Source of the DNA: DATBRC01 sp036560485
GTDB lineage: Bacteria > Pseudomonadota > Gammaproteobacteria > Burkholderiales > Burkholderiaceae_D
DNA: 64,000 nt
Assembly (NCBI GenBank): GCA_036560485.1
Contig: DATBRC010000054.1
Span: 1-64,000, forward strand
Direction of reading: 5' to 3'
Shown here: positions 53,925 through 62,669 of the stretch, in pieces
Layout: every line of letters begins with the position of its first letter
How positions within the stretch are numbered: position 1 is the first letter of the stretch
Notes under the pieces: generated by a model
What the model saw: the letters and a program-made list of their open reading frames with translations, nothing else
Told to the model about the DNA's origin: nothing
Database searches by the model: none
Made by a program: the position numbers and the translations under genes

Positions 53925-54005
53925 GTCTGCGCTGCGCCTTTTCGTTCCGCGATGGTACCGGTCAAGGAGCCGTGGTATAGGCTTCCAGTAAATACCAGCG
54001 CAGAC
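53925..54005. repeat. long-range 10-bp inverted repeat
   Basis: GTCTGCGCTG (53925-53934) and CAGCGCAGAC (53996-54005) are perfect inverted copies enclosing 61 bp. They cap the right side of the stem-loop array. A further perfect stem, AATCCCC/GGGGATT, lies at 54040-54063. Confidence 0.6.
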
Positions 54006-54097
54006 ACGGCGTCAATGGCAGGCAGAGAGCTGAGTGCGTAATCCCCCGAAAATAGTGGGGATTTCGCGTTTAGCTATATGCGAACGCATGCAGCAAG

Positions 54098-54280
54098 ATG
54101 TTCGCAATGGATGCCCGGCATCAGGCCGGGACGGTAAGGCGCGTTGATCAATCAATCTACAACGCAGGGCAAGGGAAAATACATTCCTTGCCGGAAGGGT
54201 CGCCTTGCGGCGGAAAATACAACGCAATCGCTGACGCGATAAAACTGAAAACGCACTCCAGTCGCTACAAGGGCGCTTGA
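54098..54280 (+). CDS. possible 60-residue protein after the stem-loop array
   Basis: The frame encodes MFAMDARHQAG, then SIYNAGQGKIHSLPEGSPC and KYNAIADAIKLKTHSSRYKGA, a composition more protein-like than its surroundings. The ribosome binding site is weak (GCAGCAAG directly before ATG). The family is not recognised and it may be spurious. The next ~290 bp to 54574 hold nothing I can support. Confidence 0.3.
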   Translation: MFAMDARHQAGTVRRVDQSIYNAGQGKIHSLPEGSPCGGKYNAIADAIKLKTHSSRYKGA

Positions 54281-54574
54281 CGGGCACGGCGGGCATCGCT
54301 GCCAGGGGTTGGGCATTCCCCAAATTGTCTGTCGATCAGACGCCCACAACGCAATCAGCATAATGCGTACTGCTGCGGTTTTCAAGATGGCATGCGCTGT
54401 TAATACGGCAAACCAGCGGAATCGGCAGTTTTCCAGATTGACAGCAAAAAGTGGTGAAACCGTTTGCGCAAACGGCTGCACCTCTCCATTCTCAACGACA
54501 ACGCGCATGCACGGCTTGACTTCAAAGCATTGCATGGTGCACTGGACTCCCGTTTTAATCTGGGGAGTTCGATC

Positions 54575-55078
54575 ATGGTCTACACCGACCGCTCGATCCA
54601 TTTCACCGCTGCGGAAATGGCGCATTATCGCGCCATCGGCATCGATGTTGTCCGGATCAAGACTTACCGCGAATTCGCGCAAGTCATCCACGGCAAAACG
54701 CAGCCGGTTGCCGTCCCTCACACCAAGGAGAAACAAACGATGGCAAAACGTTTTGGACGCCATGCGTTAAATGGCACGATGGAATATTTCGACACTTACG
54801 AGGAATTGCTTGCTGCGCAACGACGTGACATTGCGCGCATTCATAATGTCTGTTTCGGCGTCATCGGCTTGCTTGCCGGTGGACTGCTCGCTTATGCGTT
54901 GCTGCAACGGCTGTCCATCGATGCAAAATTTGTCCGCTTTGTCGGCGTGGTGTTTGGCATCTGGTTGGGCGGGATTCTTGGCGCAGGCTTGTCGGCGCTA
55001 TGGTGGAGGATCGTGAAATGGGCGCTTGCAGTATCAGCCATCTTGCTTGTTGGCTTGTTCATCTGGTTGATTATATGA
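54575..55078 (+). CDS. small membrane protein with two possible starts
   Basis: From ATG 54575 the product is 167 residues: a soluble part (MVYTDRSIHFTAAEMAHYRAIGIDVVRIKTYREF), a charged linker, then MAKRFGRHALNGTMEYFDTYEELLAAQ. About three hydrophobic helices follow (VCFGVIGLLAGGLLAYALL, FVGVVFGIWLGGILGAGLSAL, WALAVSAILLVGLFIWLII). GGGGAGTTCGATC precedes 54575 and AAGGAGAAACAAACG precedes an in-frame ATG at 54740, so a 112-residue short form is also plausible. No family is recognised. It is convergent with the VgrG cassette. Confidence 0.6.
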   Translation: MVYTDRSIHFTAAEMAHYRAIGIDVVRIKTYREFAQVIHGKTQPVAVPHTKEKQTMAKRFGRHALNGTMEYFDTYEELLAAQRRDIARIHNVCFGVIGLLAGGLLAYALLQRLSIDAKFVRFVGVVFGIWLGGILGAGLSALWWRIVKWALAVSAILLVGLFIWLII

Positions 55079-55135
55079 AAGACACTGTATTGGGAACCAG
55101 CATGTCATCGAAAATGAATGTGCGGCAAGCCGAGT

Positions 55136-55960
55136 TCACCACGTTTCATCGAAGTACGATGAACGGTGGCTTTTAGGCTTGCATTCAAGTGCTTCGCTTA
55201 ATTCCTCGTTGTAAAACGCCTTCACATTGTCCGGCAGTTTCCGGTATCGTCGGTCGTCAGGCCCTATCCCTAGCGGCAGGTACGCAAGCGGCGGCAACTT
55301 CAAACCCACCGCGAAAAAGGGTAATGCTTTCCGAATACGATACTCGCTATCGTGATGATCAACGAAGCCTGTTTGGATTGTTATCAAGCAAAGCTGACGC
55401 GGCGTGCCGGGTGTGCTCGGCATCCACAACAAATAGGCTTCCGCAATCGACCGCATGTGATGCAGAAAGCTGGTGAGCAGATCGCGTAACGCTGGGAAAT
55501 CATCGGCATCAGCAGCGCACCACGCATCACTTAGGTCTTCTGCCAGGGCAACGCTTGGCGTGTGCAGGTATCGTGTATAGCCTGCTTGCCATGAGTCGTG
55601 GTACATGATCAAGCCTTTCTGGCCGTGGTCAATCACGATATTGTTCGGATGGTTGATCAGCCGCTTCAATAGCTGTTCGCCAAAATAAAACATTGGACAG
55701 ATCAGTCTTTCACGAACCGGGCTGTCGAAGCCGTCGATGAACCGCTCGGCATAGACTTGACTGGTGAAGACCGGCACGGCGGTAATGGTCTTGCGTTTCT
55801 CATTCAAAACATTGAAGGAAACAATTTGAGACATCGGCAAGCTATGCTCATCCGTGCTTTTCATCTGCTCCATCATGCCCCACAGCGTATCGGACATGAG
55901 GGATTCCATCAGCAACGGAAGCTGGGCATGGTCGAGGCTGCCGGGGCGTAGGTAAGTCAT
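55136..55960 (-). CDS. SseB-like protein, candidate T6SS immunity protein
   Basis: The 274-residue soluble product has TAVPVFTSQVYAERFIDGFD and NNIVIDHGQKGLIMY, which resemble the N-terminal domain of SseB, a fold often found in immunity or accessory proteins beside polymorphic toxins. The rest is unrecognised. It is the last gene of the leftward vgrG cassette, 37 bp after the lipoprotein gene. An immunity role is inferred from position only. Confidence 0.55.
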   Translation of the reverse strand: MTYLRPGSLDHAQLPLLMESLMSDTLWGMMEQMKSTDEHSLPMSQIVSFNVLNEKRKTITAVPVFTSQVYAERFIDGFDSPVRERLICPMFYFGEQLLKRLINHPNNIVIDHGQKGLIMYHDSWQAGYTRYLHTPSVALAEDLSDAWCAADADDFPALRDLLTSFLHHMRSIAEAYLLWMPSTPGTPRQLCLITIQTGFVDHHDSEYRIRKALPFFAVGLKLPPLAYLPLGIGPDDRRYRKLPDNVKAFYNEELSEALECKPKSHRSSYFDETW

Positions 55961-55997
55961 TGGTTATCGGCGCGTGCAGATTGGCAAATGGTAACAA

Positions 55998-56861
55998 CTA
56001 TTTCAGATCCGGCACTGGCGGATCTTGATACGTTTCGTCAATCTTGAAACCCTTGGCTACCATCTTGGCCTCGGCCTCTGCGCGCATTGGCACCAGCTTG
56101 GCGAGTTCGCCTGGCAACAACTCCTTCCAGCGTTTTCGATTGTCCGGCCCGACATAGGCGCGATAGTGTTCCGATTCATTTTTAATGTTGAAATTGACGA
56201 TATATGCGCTAGGCTTGATAGGGTCGGTCAGCGTATGTTCGCGTGTGAAGCTTACCTCAAGGTAAACGTGGTCGGCATAGAAAGACCACGTTGTGTTGCT
56301 TGGAATTTCCATCCACTCATCGAACGTTGGAAGATATTCAGCGTCAAGACTACTTGCACTAGAGGTGGTCTGTACATAGCGCAACATTTCCTTGCCGCGT
56401 AGTCGTGGATCACTTCTATCAATGAAGACCTTCCATCCAGATTGCAATATTTTCTGCAAAATGGCGAACATCTTCAGCCGTGCTTCGTCGTGCGAGATCA
56501 AGTCGGAGGCGGTAAGGCCGGCAGTAATGTCAAGCTCAGGCATACCCTCGTGTGGGAAATCTTTATTTTGATACCCACCTACATCTAATGCGTTCTCGAC
56601 AGTAAAAGAATGTTTGCCATGTTCAAATAGAACTATTCCAGGTGCCGACGTTTTCCAGTCTATTCTATAAAAATCTAATCCTGCGGGCTGGCGGTTAATG
56701 TTCACTTGATCGAGATAACGTTTGGCAAAAGCTTCACCGTTTTCGCCTAAATGTACGGTTACGTTAGTCTGCATGACGGTAGTTTCCTTTTTTTTATATT
56801 GGTCGTAGCACCCCATGGTCAGAATGAGGCACAAGCAAAGTAGACAGAGCAATCGAAGCAT
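55998..56861 (-). CDS. lipoprotein, candidate T6SS immunity protein
   Basis: The 287-residue product starts MLRLLCLLCLCLILTMGC, a lipoprotein signal with lipobox LTMGC, so it should be anchored in a membrane facing the periplasm. The mature part (ITAGLTASDLISHDEARLKMF, WKVFIDRSDPRLRGKEML) is not a family I can name. Periplasmic lipoproteins downstream of vgrG and an effector are frequently the effector's immunity protein. It begins 18 bp after the putative effector gene. Confidence 0.6.
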   Translation of the reverse strand: MLRLLCLLCLCLILTMGCYDQYKKKETTVMQTNVTVHLGENGEAFAKRYLDQVNINRQPAGLDFYRIDWKTSAPGIVLFEHGKHSFTVENALDVGGYQNKDFPHEGMPELDITAGLTASDLISHDEARLKMFAILQKILQSGWKVFIDRSDPRLRGKEMLRYVQTTSSASSLDAEYLPTFDEWMEIPSNTTWSFYADHVYLEVSFTREHTLTDPIKPSAYIVNFNIKNESEHYRAYVGPDNRKRWKELLPGELAKLVPMRAEAEAKMVAKGFKIDETYQDPPVPDLK

Positions 56862-56879
56862 GTTGCATTCCTTACTCTA

Positions 56880-57863
56880 TTAAGATTTATCCGGTAAATT
56901 CACCCAGCCAGCCATCGTGCGCAATTCACCTTCCATATACTCTTTTTGAAATTGCATAAGCCGGTGAAAATCTTTTGCTGCTGCCTGAATCCACTTCATC
57001 CTGCTTTTGAAATTTTCCAATTCCGTATCATCCGGCGCGACCGACTTCAACTCCGTTTTTTTTGTATCGCAAACATGGCTAAAAACCAGTTGTAGCGGCG
57101 GACTTGCCCAATGGGCATACCATGAGCGCTGCGTTTTGATCCAGCCTGCAAAATCGGGATCATCATAAATCAAAGGTTGCAAGATGACGCCTTGCTCATG
57201 ATTTGCAATTTCTAGGAGATGAGCAAACTGAATGGCAGGGCGTTTCTTCGCATCAGAAGTTGTCTCAAATTCTTGTACCTTCGCAAATCCCGCCTTAATC
57301 TCCTTTGACACTTGCAAATTTTTAATGACAGGCAGTGCATTGCCCTTCCACGGCAAGCGTTTCATTTGTTCTTGAACCGGCTTGACATAGTTATCCGTGT
57401 TACGGCTGCCCAAGCACATGTCGAACGAACTTTGGTACATGCTGTAATACCAGTGCCATCCGCTGATATCGCAAAACAGCCACAGGTTGCCTTTCCCGAG
57501 GCCGTCTTTGACCTCTTTTGATATGGTCGCGGCCATCGTCTTGACTTGCCATGCTTCCAGTGTACAAGCAACCGTTTTGCTTGCAAACGCACCCAGCGCC
57601 ATCCAGTAGAAACGGCCTTTTTTAGTGAGGTCGCCGCCTTCTTCCTTTTCCAGGTAAAAGCGCGCATAGGTTGCCGCAATGCGCCGCGCCCGTACTGCGT
57701 AATCATTGATCAACGTCGCCTTGTACGATTCTGTGCTGTCGCATAAGCGTAGCGTGCTGAATTGCTGTGCCATCGACCACATGGTATTGCAATCGCATTT
57801 GACTTCAACACAAGAATTGGGTGTTGGATTGGTCATTGCCTCAATGGTTGTCGGATCAGACAT
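56880..57863 (-). CDS. candidate VgrG-linked T6SS effector (DUF2515-like)
   Basis: The 327-residue product has no signal peptide. It contains ARRIAATYARFYLEKEEGG, KGRFYWMALGAFASKTVACTL and a Trp-rich WLFCDISGWHWYYSMY. By memory this resembles DUF2515-type proteins encoded next to vgrG in Burkholderiales, but I cannot verify it. No catalytic motif is obvious. It lies 54 bp after vgrG and just before a lipoprotein, the usual spike-effector-immunity order. An adaptor or hypothetical role is the alternative. Confidence 0.55.
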   Translation of the reverse strand: MSDPTTIEAMTNPTPNSCVEVKCDCNTMWSMAQQFSTLRLCDSTESYKATLINDYAVRARRIAATYARFYLEKEEGGDLTKKGRFYWMALGAFASKTVACTLEAWQVKTMAATISKEVKDGLGKGNLWLFCDISGWHWYYSMYQSSFDMCLGSRNTDNYVKPVQEQMKRLPWKGNALPVIKNLQVSKEIKAGFAKVQEFETTSDAKKRPAIQFAHLLEIANHEQGVILQPLIYDDPDFAGWIKTQRSWYAHWASPPLQLVFSHVCDTKKTELKSVAPDDTELENFKSRMKWIQAAAKDFHRLMQFQKEYMEGELRTMAGWVNLPDKS

Positions 57864-57917
57864 AACTGCCTTTCTGAAATTCTTTTCTATAGATGCAGCG
57901 AATAAAGGACTGCATCG

Positions 57918-60719
57918 TTATTTTTTTGTGACGACACTATGCCATTGCATAGCGAATTTCAATTGTTCGCTCTTGGTGGTGGCAATACGATTTGTATTGC
58001 CTTCCTTTCCAGTTTTGCCAACATGTTTGCCGTCGTTCTTTTCAATCCGATACGGTACAGATGCCATTTCTTTGCCGATAGGATCACGAATAATAAAGGC
58101 TTCATCGTATTTGACAAACAACGATTTAGGAGGCGGATCGATCGATACGGCGCCACTCGGCAATTCCTGTAACGTCGCCGCTACGCTTGCCGCTCCCATG
58201 AAATCGTGCGAAGCTCCCTTAACCGACACCGTCGACGGACAAGCAATATCAATATTCGAACCAGACAGTTTGATATAGCCACCACCTGACGCCAGCAGGA
58301 TTTCATCCTTGGCCTGGATCTTGATGCTGCCGTTGCTGGACGTGATCGTCATCGCCTGATCCGCAATGATATCCATTGCGCCGGTATGCGCCTGCAACGA
58401 TACCGGACTATTGGCGGCAATCACTTTCGCGCCACCTGCATGCGTGAACAGCGATACACCTTTGCCTGCCGTCATTGAAATCACTTGTCCCGCCGTCATG
58501 CGCAATGCTGAATGCGCGGTCCACGTTAAATCCTGTCCTGCGAAGGTCAATGCGGATGCCGCTGTTGTCACGCTGATGCCTGCCTCGCTATCGATCAATG
58601 CAATCGGTGCGGCAAAGGCCGGTGCGTCTTGCCCATCGGCTTGCTGCTTGTCGCTGATGGTATTGGTCAATGCCTGCAAGCCGTTTGGCGTGGACAAGGC
58701 CGCTGCCTGATGCTGGGTCGAGGCATCCGACAACGCTTTGGACAAGTCTTCTGCGGCCTTGAGCTTGCCTTGCGCTTCCTGCGTATCGAGTTGCGTCGAG
58801 GTGGCACCGCTGCGTGGCGCAGTTGTGATGAACAATCCTTGCCTGGCGCGCAATGTGCTCCATGCATCGGTCGTTAATTCCAACCCCGAACCGCGATAGC
58901 TGCCGCGCTGGTTGCCGTCTTGCTTGATCAGGTAGCCGACATTCAATTGGGCGGCTGCCGTGGTCGTGGCAAACGTCTGCCGCAACTGGTTCGGTGTGTC
59001 ATCCATGACCAATGTATTGCCGCCGTTGCCGTCAATCTCTTGTGTCTGGAAACCAGAGAGCACGCCGGGATGATTATCACCTCCGTGGAAGGGTGGCGCA
59101 TTCGACGGCGAGTACAGGCAGCCGGTGACGACCGGGCGGTCAATGTCGCCGTTGATGTATTGCACTTGCACCTCATCGCCGATGCGCGACATGAAGTTGC
59201 TGCCCCAGTTGGCCCCGGCCATCTGTTCCATTTTGCGCACCCAAGTGCCGCAGCTTTCATCGCCGGGCGCATTGGACGCATGCGGGTGCATGCCCTGTCC
59301 GGGCAATGCGCGCTCGCCGCGCTGCCACGGAAATTGAATCTTGATCCGATGGTCACGCTCGGCCGTAATGGTCTGCCCTTCAACGCCGACCACGAGCGCC
59401 ACATCCGTTGCAGGCGCAGTCGGTTTCGGCACGTATTCGGGACGGATCGGGATCGTGCGCGGCAGGCAGGTGAACTTGTTGCGATAGGTGCCGTTTTCGG
59501 TATCGTGGCGCTTGCGGATGTCTGCCATGCCGCCTGTTACATTATTCGCGCCGCTATGCTCGATGGAGACGACCAGATACTCATGCAGATTGGGTTGTCC
59601 GCTGGTTGCCGAACTTGCCATTGCCAGCAAGTCGTCGCCGTAATTGGTCATGGTAAAGGTTGTGCCGCTCAATAACGTGCGCACGCTGCTTTCGCCGCTG
59701 ATTTCCATTTGACGGCATTGCAGCGCTTCAGCACGGATGTGGGCGATGTGCGCGGCTTCCTGCTCGTCAGTGAATTGATAGGCATCCGCGCCCCGGTACA
59801 CTTCCAGCACCGGCACGTCGTCCGGTTTGGATGCCACGCTGTCTTCGGAAGAAGTGGCGACCAGCTTCTTGTAATCCCATGACGACAGCGCGACCGCATT
59901 CGACTGAACGAATTGGCGCTGCGCAAACTTGGTGATGGTGTCGCTTTCCTCGGTGGCGGCGGTGCGATGGTAGCGGATCGTGGCTTGGCTGTTTGCCTTG
60001 AGCGTGTCGTTACTGTCGAACAATACCAGTACATGCTTCGCGTGGCCGCTATTGGCGTCGGACGTTTGATCCACTGCGCGCGACGGTGTGGTCGCGTCGC
60101 GCGCATGCGCATCGGGATGCTCGAAATAAAAGTTGATGCCTTCCTCAGCCAAGATGCGCGACACGAACTCGAACTCTGTTTCGCGGAATTGCGTGGTGCG
60201 CGAGCGCTTGGGCAACGGGGTTTGCACATCGATACGGTATTGCGCGCTTGGATGGCGCTTGAAAATTTCTTCGGCAATTTCCAGCACGGTCTTGTCCTGG
60301 AACACGTAGCTGTCGCGCTGTTCCAGCATCCGGTGCAGCCACGGCAAGATCGTGATCGCATAACGGGTGAGCGCGCCGTCGGAACCCATCTTCGCCGCGC
60401 GCACCACCATGCCGTGAATCGCGCGGGTGCTGCCGTCTGCCAGCAGGATGCGAAGCGTGACTTCCTGCTTGATCAAGTCCTTCAGTTCGAAATGCGCGGA
60501 CGTGGACAGGCAATGGATGTCGAATCTAAACAGGTCATTGATCGACTCGTTGCCGTGGAACCGTTCGACAATGAACGCGGCGGCGGGCAACGGCGTTTCC
60601 AGCGTGATGAGCCGATTGGTTTGCGACAGGCTTTGCAGGAACGCTTGCGTGCCGCTGCCGACCAGATTGGACAAGCTGCCGGGCAGGGAAGGAAAGGCAT
60701 TACTGAGGTCGTTCGGCAT
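57918..60719 (-). CDS. vgrG: type VI secretion spike protein VgrG
   Basis: The 933-residue product has the gp27-like N-terminal domain (PLPAAAFIVERFHGNESINDLFRFDI, QYRIDVQTPLPKRSRTTQFRETEFEFVSRILAEEGINFYF). The OB-fold and gp5-like repeat region follow (GTWVRKMEQMAGANWG, FMSRIGDEVQVQYINGDIDRPVVTGCLYS), then a DUF2345 beta-helix. The last ~80 residues (YDEAFIIRDPIGKEMASVPYRI) look like a transthyretin-type C-terminal adaptor that recruits a specific effector. No other T6SS structural gene is in the window, so it is an orphan vgrG island served by a system elsewhere. Confidence 0.92.
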   Translation of the reverse strand: MPNDLSNAFPSLPGSLSNLVGSGTQAFLQSLSQTNRLITLETPLPAAAFIVERFHGNESINDLFRFDIHCLSTSAHFELKDLIKQEVTLRILLADGSTRAIHGMVVRAAKMGSDGALTRYAITILPWLHRMLEQRDSYVFQDKTVLEIAEEIFKRHPSAQYRIDVQTPLPKRSRTTQFRETEFEFVSRILAEEGINFYFEHPDAHARDATTPSRAVDQTSDANSGHAKHVLVLFDSNDTLKANSQATIRYHRTAATEESDTITKFAQRQFVQSNAVALSSWDYKKLVATSSEDSVASKPDDVPVLEVYRGADAYQFTDEQEAAHIAHIRAEALQCRQMEISGESSVRTLLSGTTFTMTNYGDDLLAMASSATSGQPNLHEYLVVSIEHSGANNVTGGMADIRKRHDTENGTYRNKFTCLPRTIPIRPEYVPKPTAPATDVALVVGVEGQTITAERDHRIKIQFPWQRGERALPGQGMHPHASNAPGDESCGTWVRKMEQMAGANWGSNFMSRIGDEVQVQYINGDIDRPVVTGCLYSPSNAPPFHGGDNHPGVLSGFQTQEIDGNGGNTLVMDDTPNQLRQTFATTTAAAQLNVGYLIKQDGNQRGSYRGSGLELTTDAWSTLRARQGLFITTAPRSGATSTQLDTQEAQGKLKAAEDLSKALSDASTQHQAAALSTPNGLQALTNTISDKQQADGQDAPAFAAPIALIDSEAGISVTTAASALTFAGQDLTWTAHSALRMTAGQVISMTAGKGVSLFTHAGGAKVIAANSPVSLQAHTGAMDIIADQAMTITSSNGSIKIQAKDEILLASGGGYIKLSGSNIDIACPSTVSVKGASHDFMGAASVAATLQELPSGAVSIDPPPKSLFVKYDEAFIIRDPIGKEMASVPYRIEKNDGKHVGKTGKEGNTNRIATTKSEQLKFAMQWHSVVTKK

Positions 60720-61180
60720 CGTCGGGTATTCCTGTTTTTATTGGACGGTGTATTTTTGACAAGAACGTAGATTACCAGAAGACATTATTAATTTGCCAAT
60801 TTATTAGCGAGAATGTGGTGGAAAGAGTGTGGGATGCAATGCATCTTACTGGTTGGCAATAGAAGTCCACCATGCAACGGTCAATATTGAGCAGTAGACA
60901 ATGCTCAGGCTGTCCATCTTCGATCGGCCAGGATTTTTTCAAGGGCTTGTCGCAGTAGGTTGACACGCAAGTCCGCTTTATTCAGATAAGAGCAGTATCA
61001 AGAAATCAGCTATAAAGTGCTCATTTTCTCCCACAATTCAAATTAGCCGCTGGCTATTTTTTACCAATCTTCCAGAAATCAGATTGGTTTTCGGAATCTG
61101 CGTATTAAACTTGCTTTAACGCGATGGGAATTCCTCCTATAGCAATCCGCCAATTTTAAACTGGTTATTTTTGCCCATTT

Positions 61181-61286
61181 CCCAAAAATGTAAAAATAGT
61201 CTAATCTTGAAGCAAGATTCGCATCTCTTTTAGATGTTTAGCGGTTCCTTCGAAGGCAGTTTTCATTAAATTTTTACATTTTTGGG
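61181..61286. repeat. 106-bp element with 17-bp perfect inverted ends
   Basis: CCCAAAAATGTAAAAAT (61181-61197) and ATTTTTACATTTTTGGG (61270-61286) are exact inverted copies around 72 bp. The size and ends fit a MITE-like non-autonomous element. No target duplication is evident. Confidence 0.6.
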
Positions 61287-61378
61287 GCAAGTTCTCTGTT
61301 TGTATAGGTTTAGCCGAGAGAGATTTGCAATTTCTCAATAACCCATACACACTATGCGGCATTTGGCGAAAAGGTGTC

Positions 61379-61557
61379 TGATAATTAAGATTGACATTTT
61401 TGCTCAGCTTAAGTCCTTGATCTCAAAAGCATTACGTATTTTGAGTAATTCTCCGAACCGATTGACAGAAAATCGCAAAAATCTTCAGTTTTACTAATTC
61501 GAGTAATTAGATTGACACAATCTTGTCGCGTAACAATTTTGAGTAATTAGTGTGACA
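61379..61557. mobile_element. probable right end of a Tn7/Tn5053-like transposon
   Basis: Four similar sites point the same way: TAATTAAGATTGACA (ending 61396), GAGTAATT...CGATTGACA (61467), GAGTAATTAGATTGACA (61517) and GAGTAATTAGTGTGACA (61557). Arrays of transposase-binding repeats ending in TGACA are typical of ends bound by TnsB/TniA-type transposases. No transposase gene or matching TGTCA left end was found here, so it would be a remnant. Confidence 0.5.
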
Positions 61558-62093
61558 TTTATTGTTTGGTGGCAGAAAGTATCTTCCTAACGGTAAAGCA
61601 ACACCCTCCACAACACAAAATTCTTGCAGCTTTTCATTCCACCTTCTCAATTTTTAGATTTTCTGTAAGCGTGACGCCAGTACCGTTCTTGACAGCTACG
61701 CATGACTGACGTTGGGAATTACGCAGTTTTCCGACGCAACAAATGTGCGACGTGTGACATGAACCATAATTTTGCCGCGCCGAGGAACGATATCCGTGCC
61801 AAAAGCGACTCCAATTAGGCATCGCAAAGCCTGAAAGTATGCGTCCGAGAAGGATATCTTTGCCGCCTAGGAGTTGGAGACGCATAAAATTGCCGCAGTA
61901 AAAAGGCGCATGCAATCAAACCCTTATCATTCACCCGCCGTCATTGCATCGGAGCGGGCCAAAGACTGGCCGGGATTGTCAGGGACAGTGGAATCGTATT
62001 CAATGGCAAGTTTGCCGACACCGTAGGCAAAGCCTGACGATAATTGGGCGGGTGCTTCTAAACCATAACGTTTGGGACCGCCAGCCACGATTG

Positions 62094-62621
62094 TCAGTGC
62101 TCCAATACGGTTATTGTGGTGACGGAACCTAAGGGGTGCCATTCCGGCACCATGCTTTCAAGCGTCCCATCACTTGCTAAGCGATGATGCGCGGCTCCCG
62201 GTAGCATGTCCGGAGACAAAGGGACTACCGCATAAGGGTTGTGAAAAACGTCGGCACCCTCAACCCAGGTTTCAATGTAATCGGCGCCGTTGACCAGCAT
62301 TCGGAAGGGTATTGGCTCCGAAGCATTCGGATCATGGCTTACCGCCTGCCTCTGCCGTTCCAGCCTTACCCTTGAAGATCCGAATCCAGCGAAAACTCCC
62401 ATACGATTGAACTTTGAAATCGTCGTGCTTCGGTTGAAAACGACGGCGCTCACATTGTCTGCACCTGGCAGCCCCAAAAAGCCGGACTGTACTCTTCGGT
62501 TTTCCCACACGTGTTCATCGACTCTACGAGGAACAATCACCAAGTGGCCGTCCGATTCACGATGCCAATCATGGCGATATCCGTACAAATATGTGATCAA
62601 TCCGCTCGCACTAAGCGTCAT
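62094..62621 (-). pseudogene. 5'-truncated remnant of an unidentified protein gene
   Basis: The 175-codon frame encodes a well-formed protein tail (NVSAVVFNRSTTISKFNRMG, ADYIETWVEGADVFHNPYAVVPL, GAAHHRLASDGTLESMVPEWHP). It has no ribosome binding site at the ATG 62621 and begins abruptly beside the dehydrogenase gene. It reads as the C-terminal part of a larger protein of unknown function that lost its front half at the island edge. A 71-codon frame at 61927-62142, overlapping in another frame, may be a frameshifted continuation. Confidence 0.5.
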
Positions 62622-62669
62622 GGCAAGCGGAAAGTGAAAATCCTGTATTGCTAATACAAACCTTTGCGG

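Larger units (their letters stand above)
60720..61926. other. 1.2-kb AT-rich region without supported genes
   Basis: This covers the vgrG promoter side, a 106-bp inverted-repeat unit (61181-61286), an array of TAATTAG..TGACA repeats (61379-61557) and no convincing ORF. Short frames of 64 and 93 codons on the minus strand lack ribosome binding sites and familiar sequence. Confidence 0.5.

Noticed and set aside
60772..60966. 64-codon frame upstream of vgrG
   Set aside because: No start signal and no protein-like pattern; it lies in the presumed vgrG promoter region.
49404..61557. Search for a duplicated tRNA-Lys 3' end (attR) closing the island
   Set aside because: No second copy of the T-arm/acceptor sequence of tRNA-Lys was found by eye, so the right boundary is not defined.
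61634..61915. 93-codon frame on the minus strand
   Set aside because: No ribosome binding site or familiar motif, in a gene-poor stretch with transposon-like repeats.
61927..62142. 71-codon frame on the minus strand
   Set aside because: Overlaps the truncated gene remnant in another frame. It may be a frameshifted continuation, but there is too little to call a separate gene.
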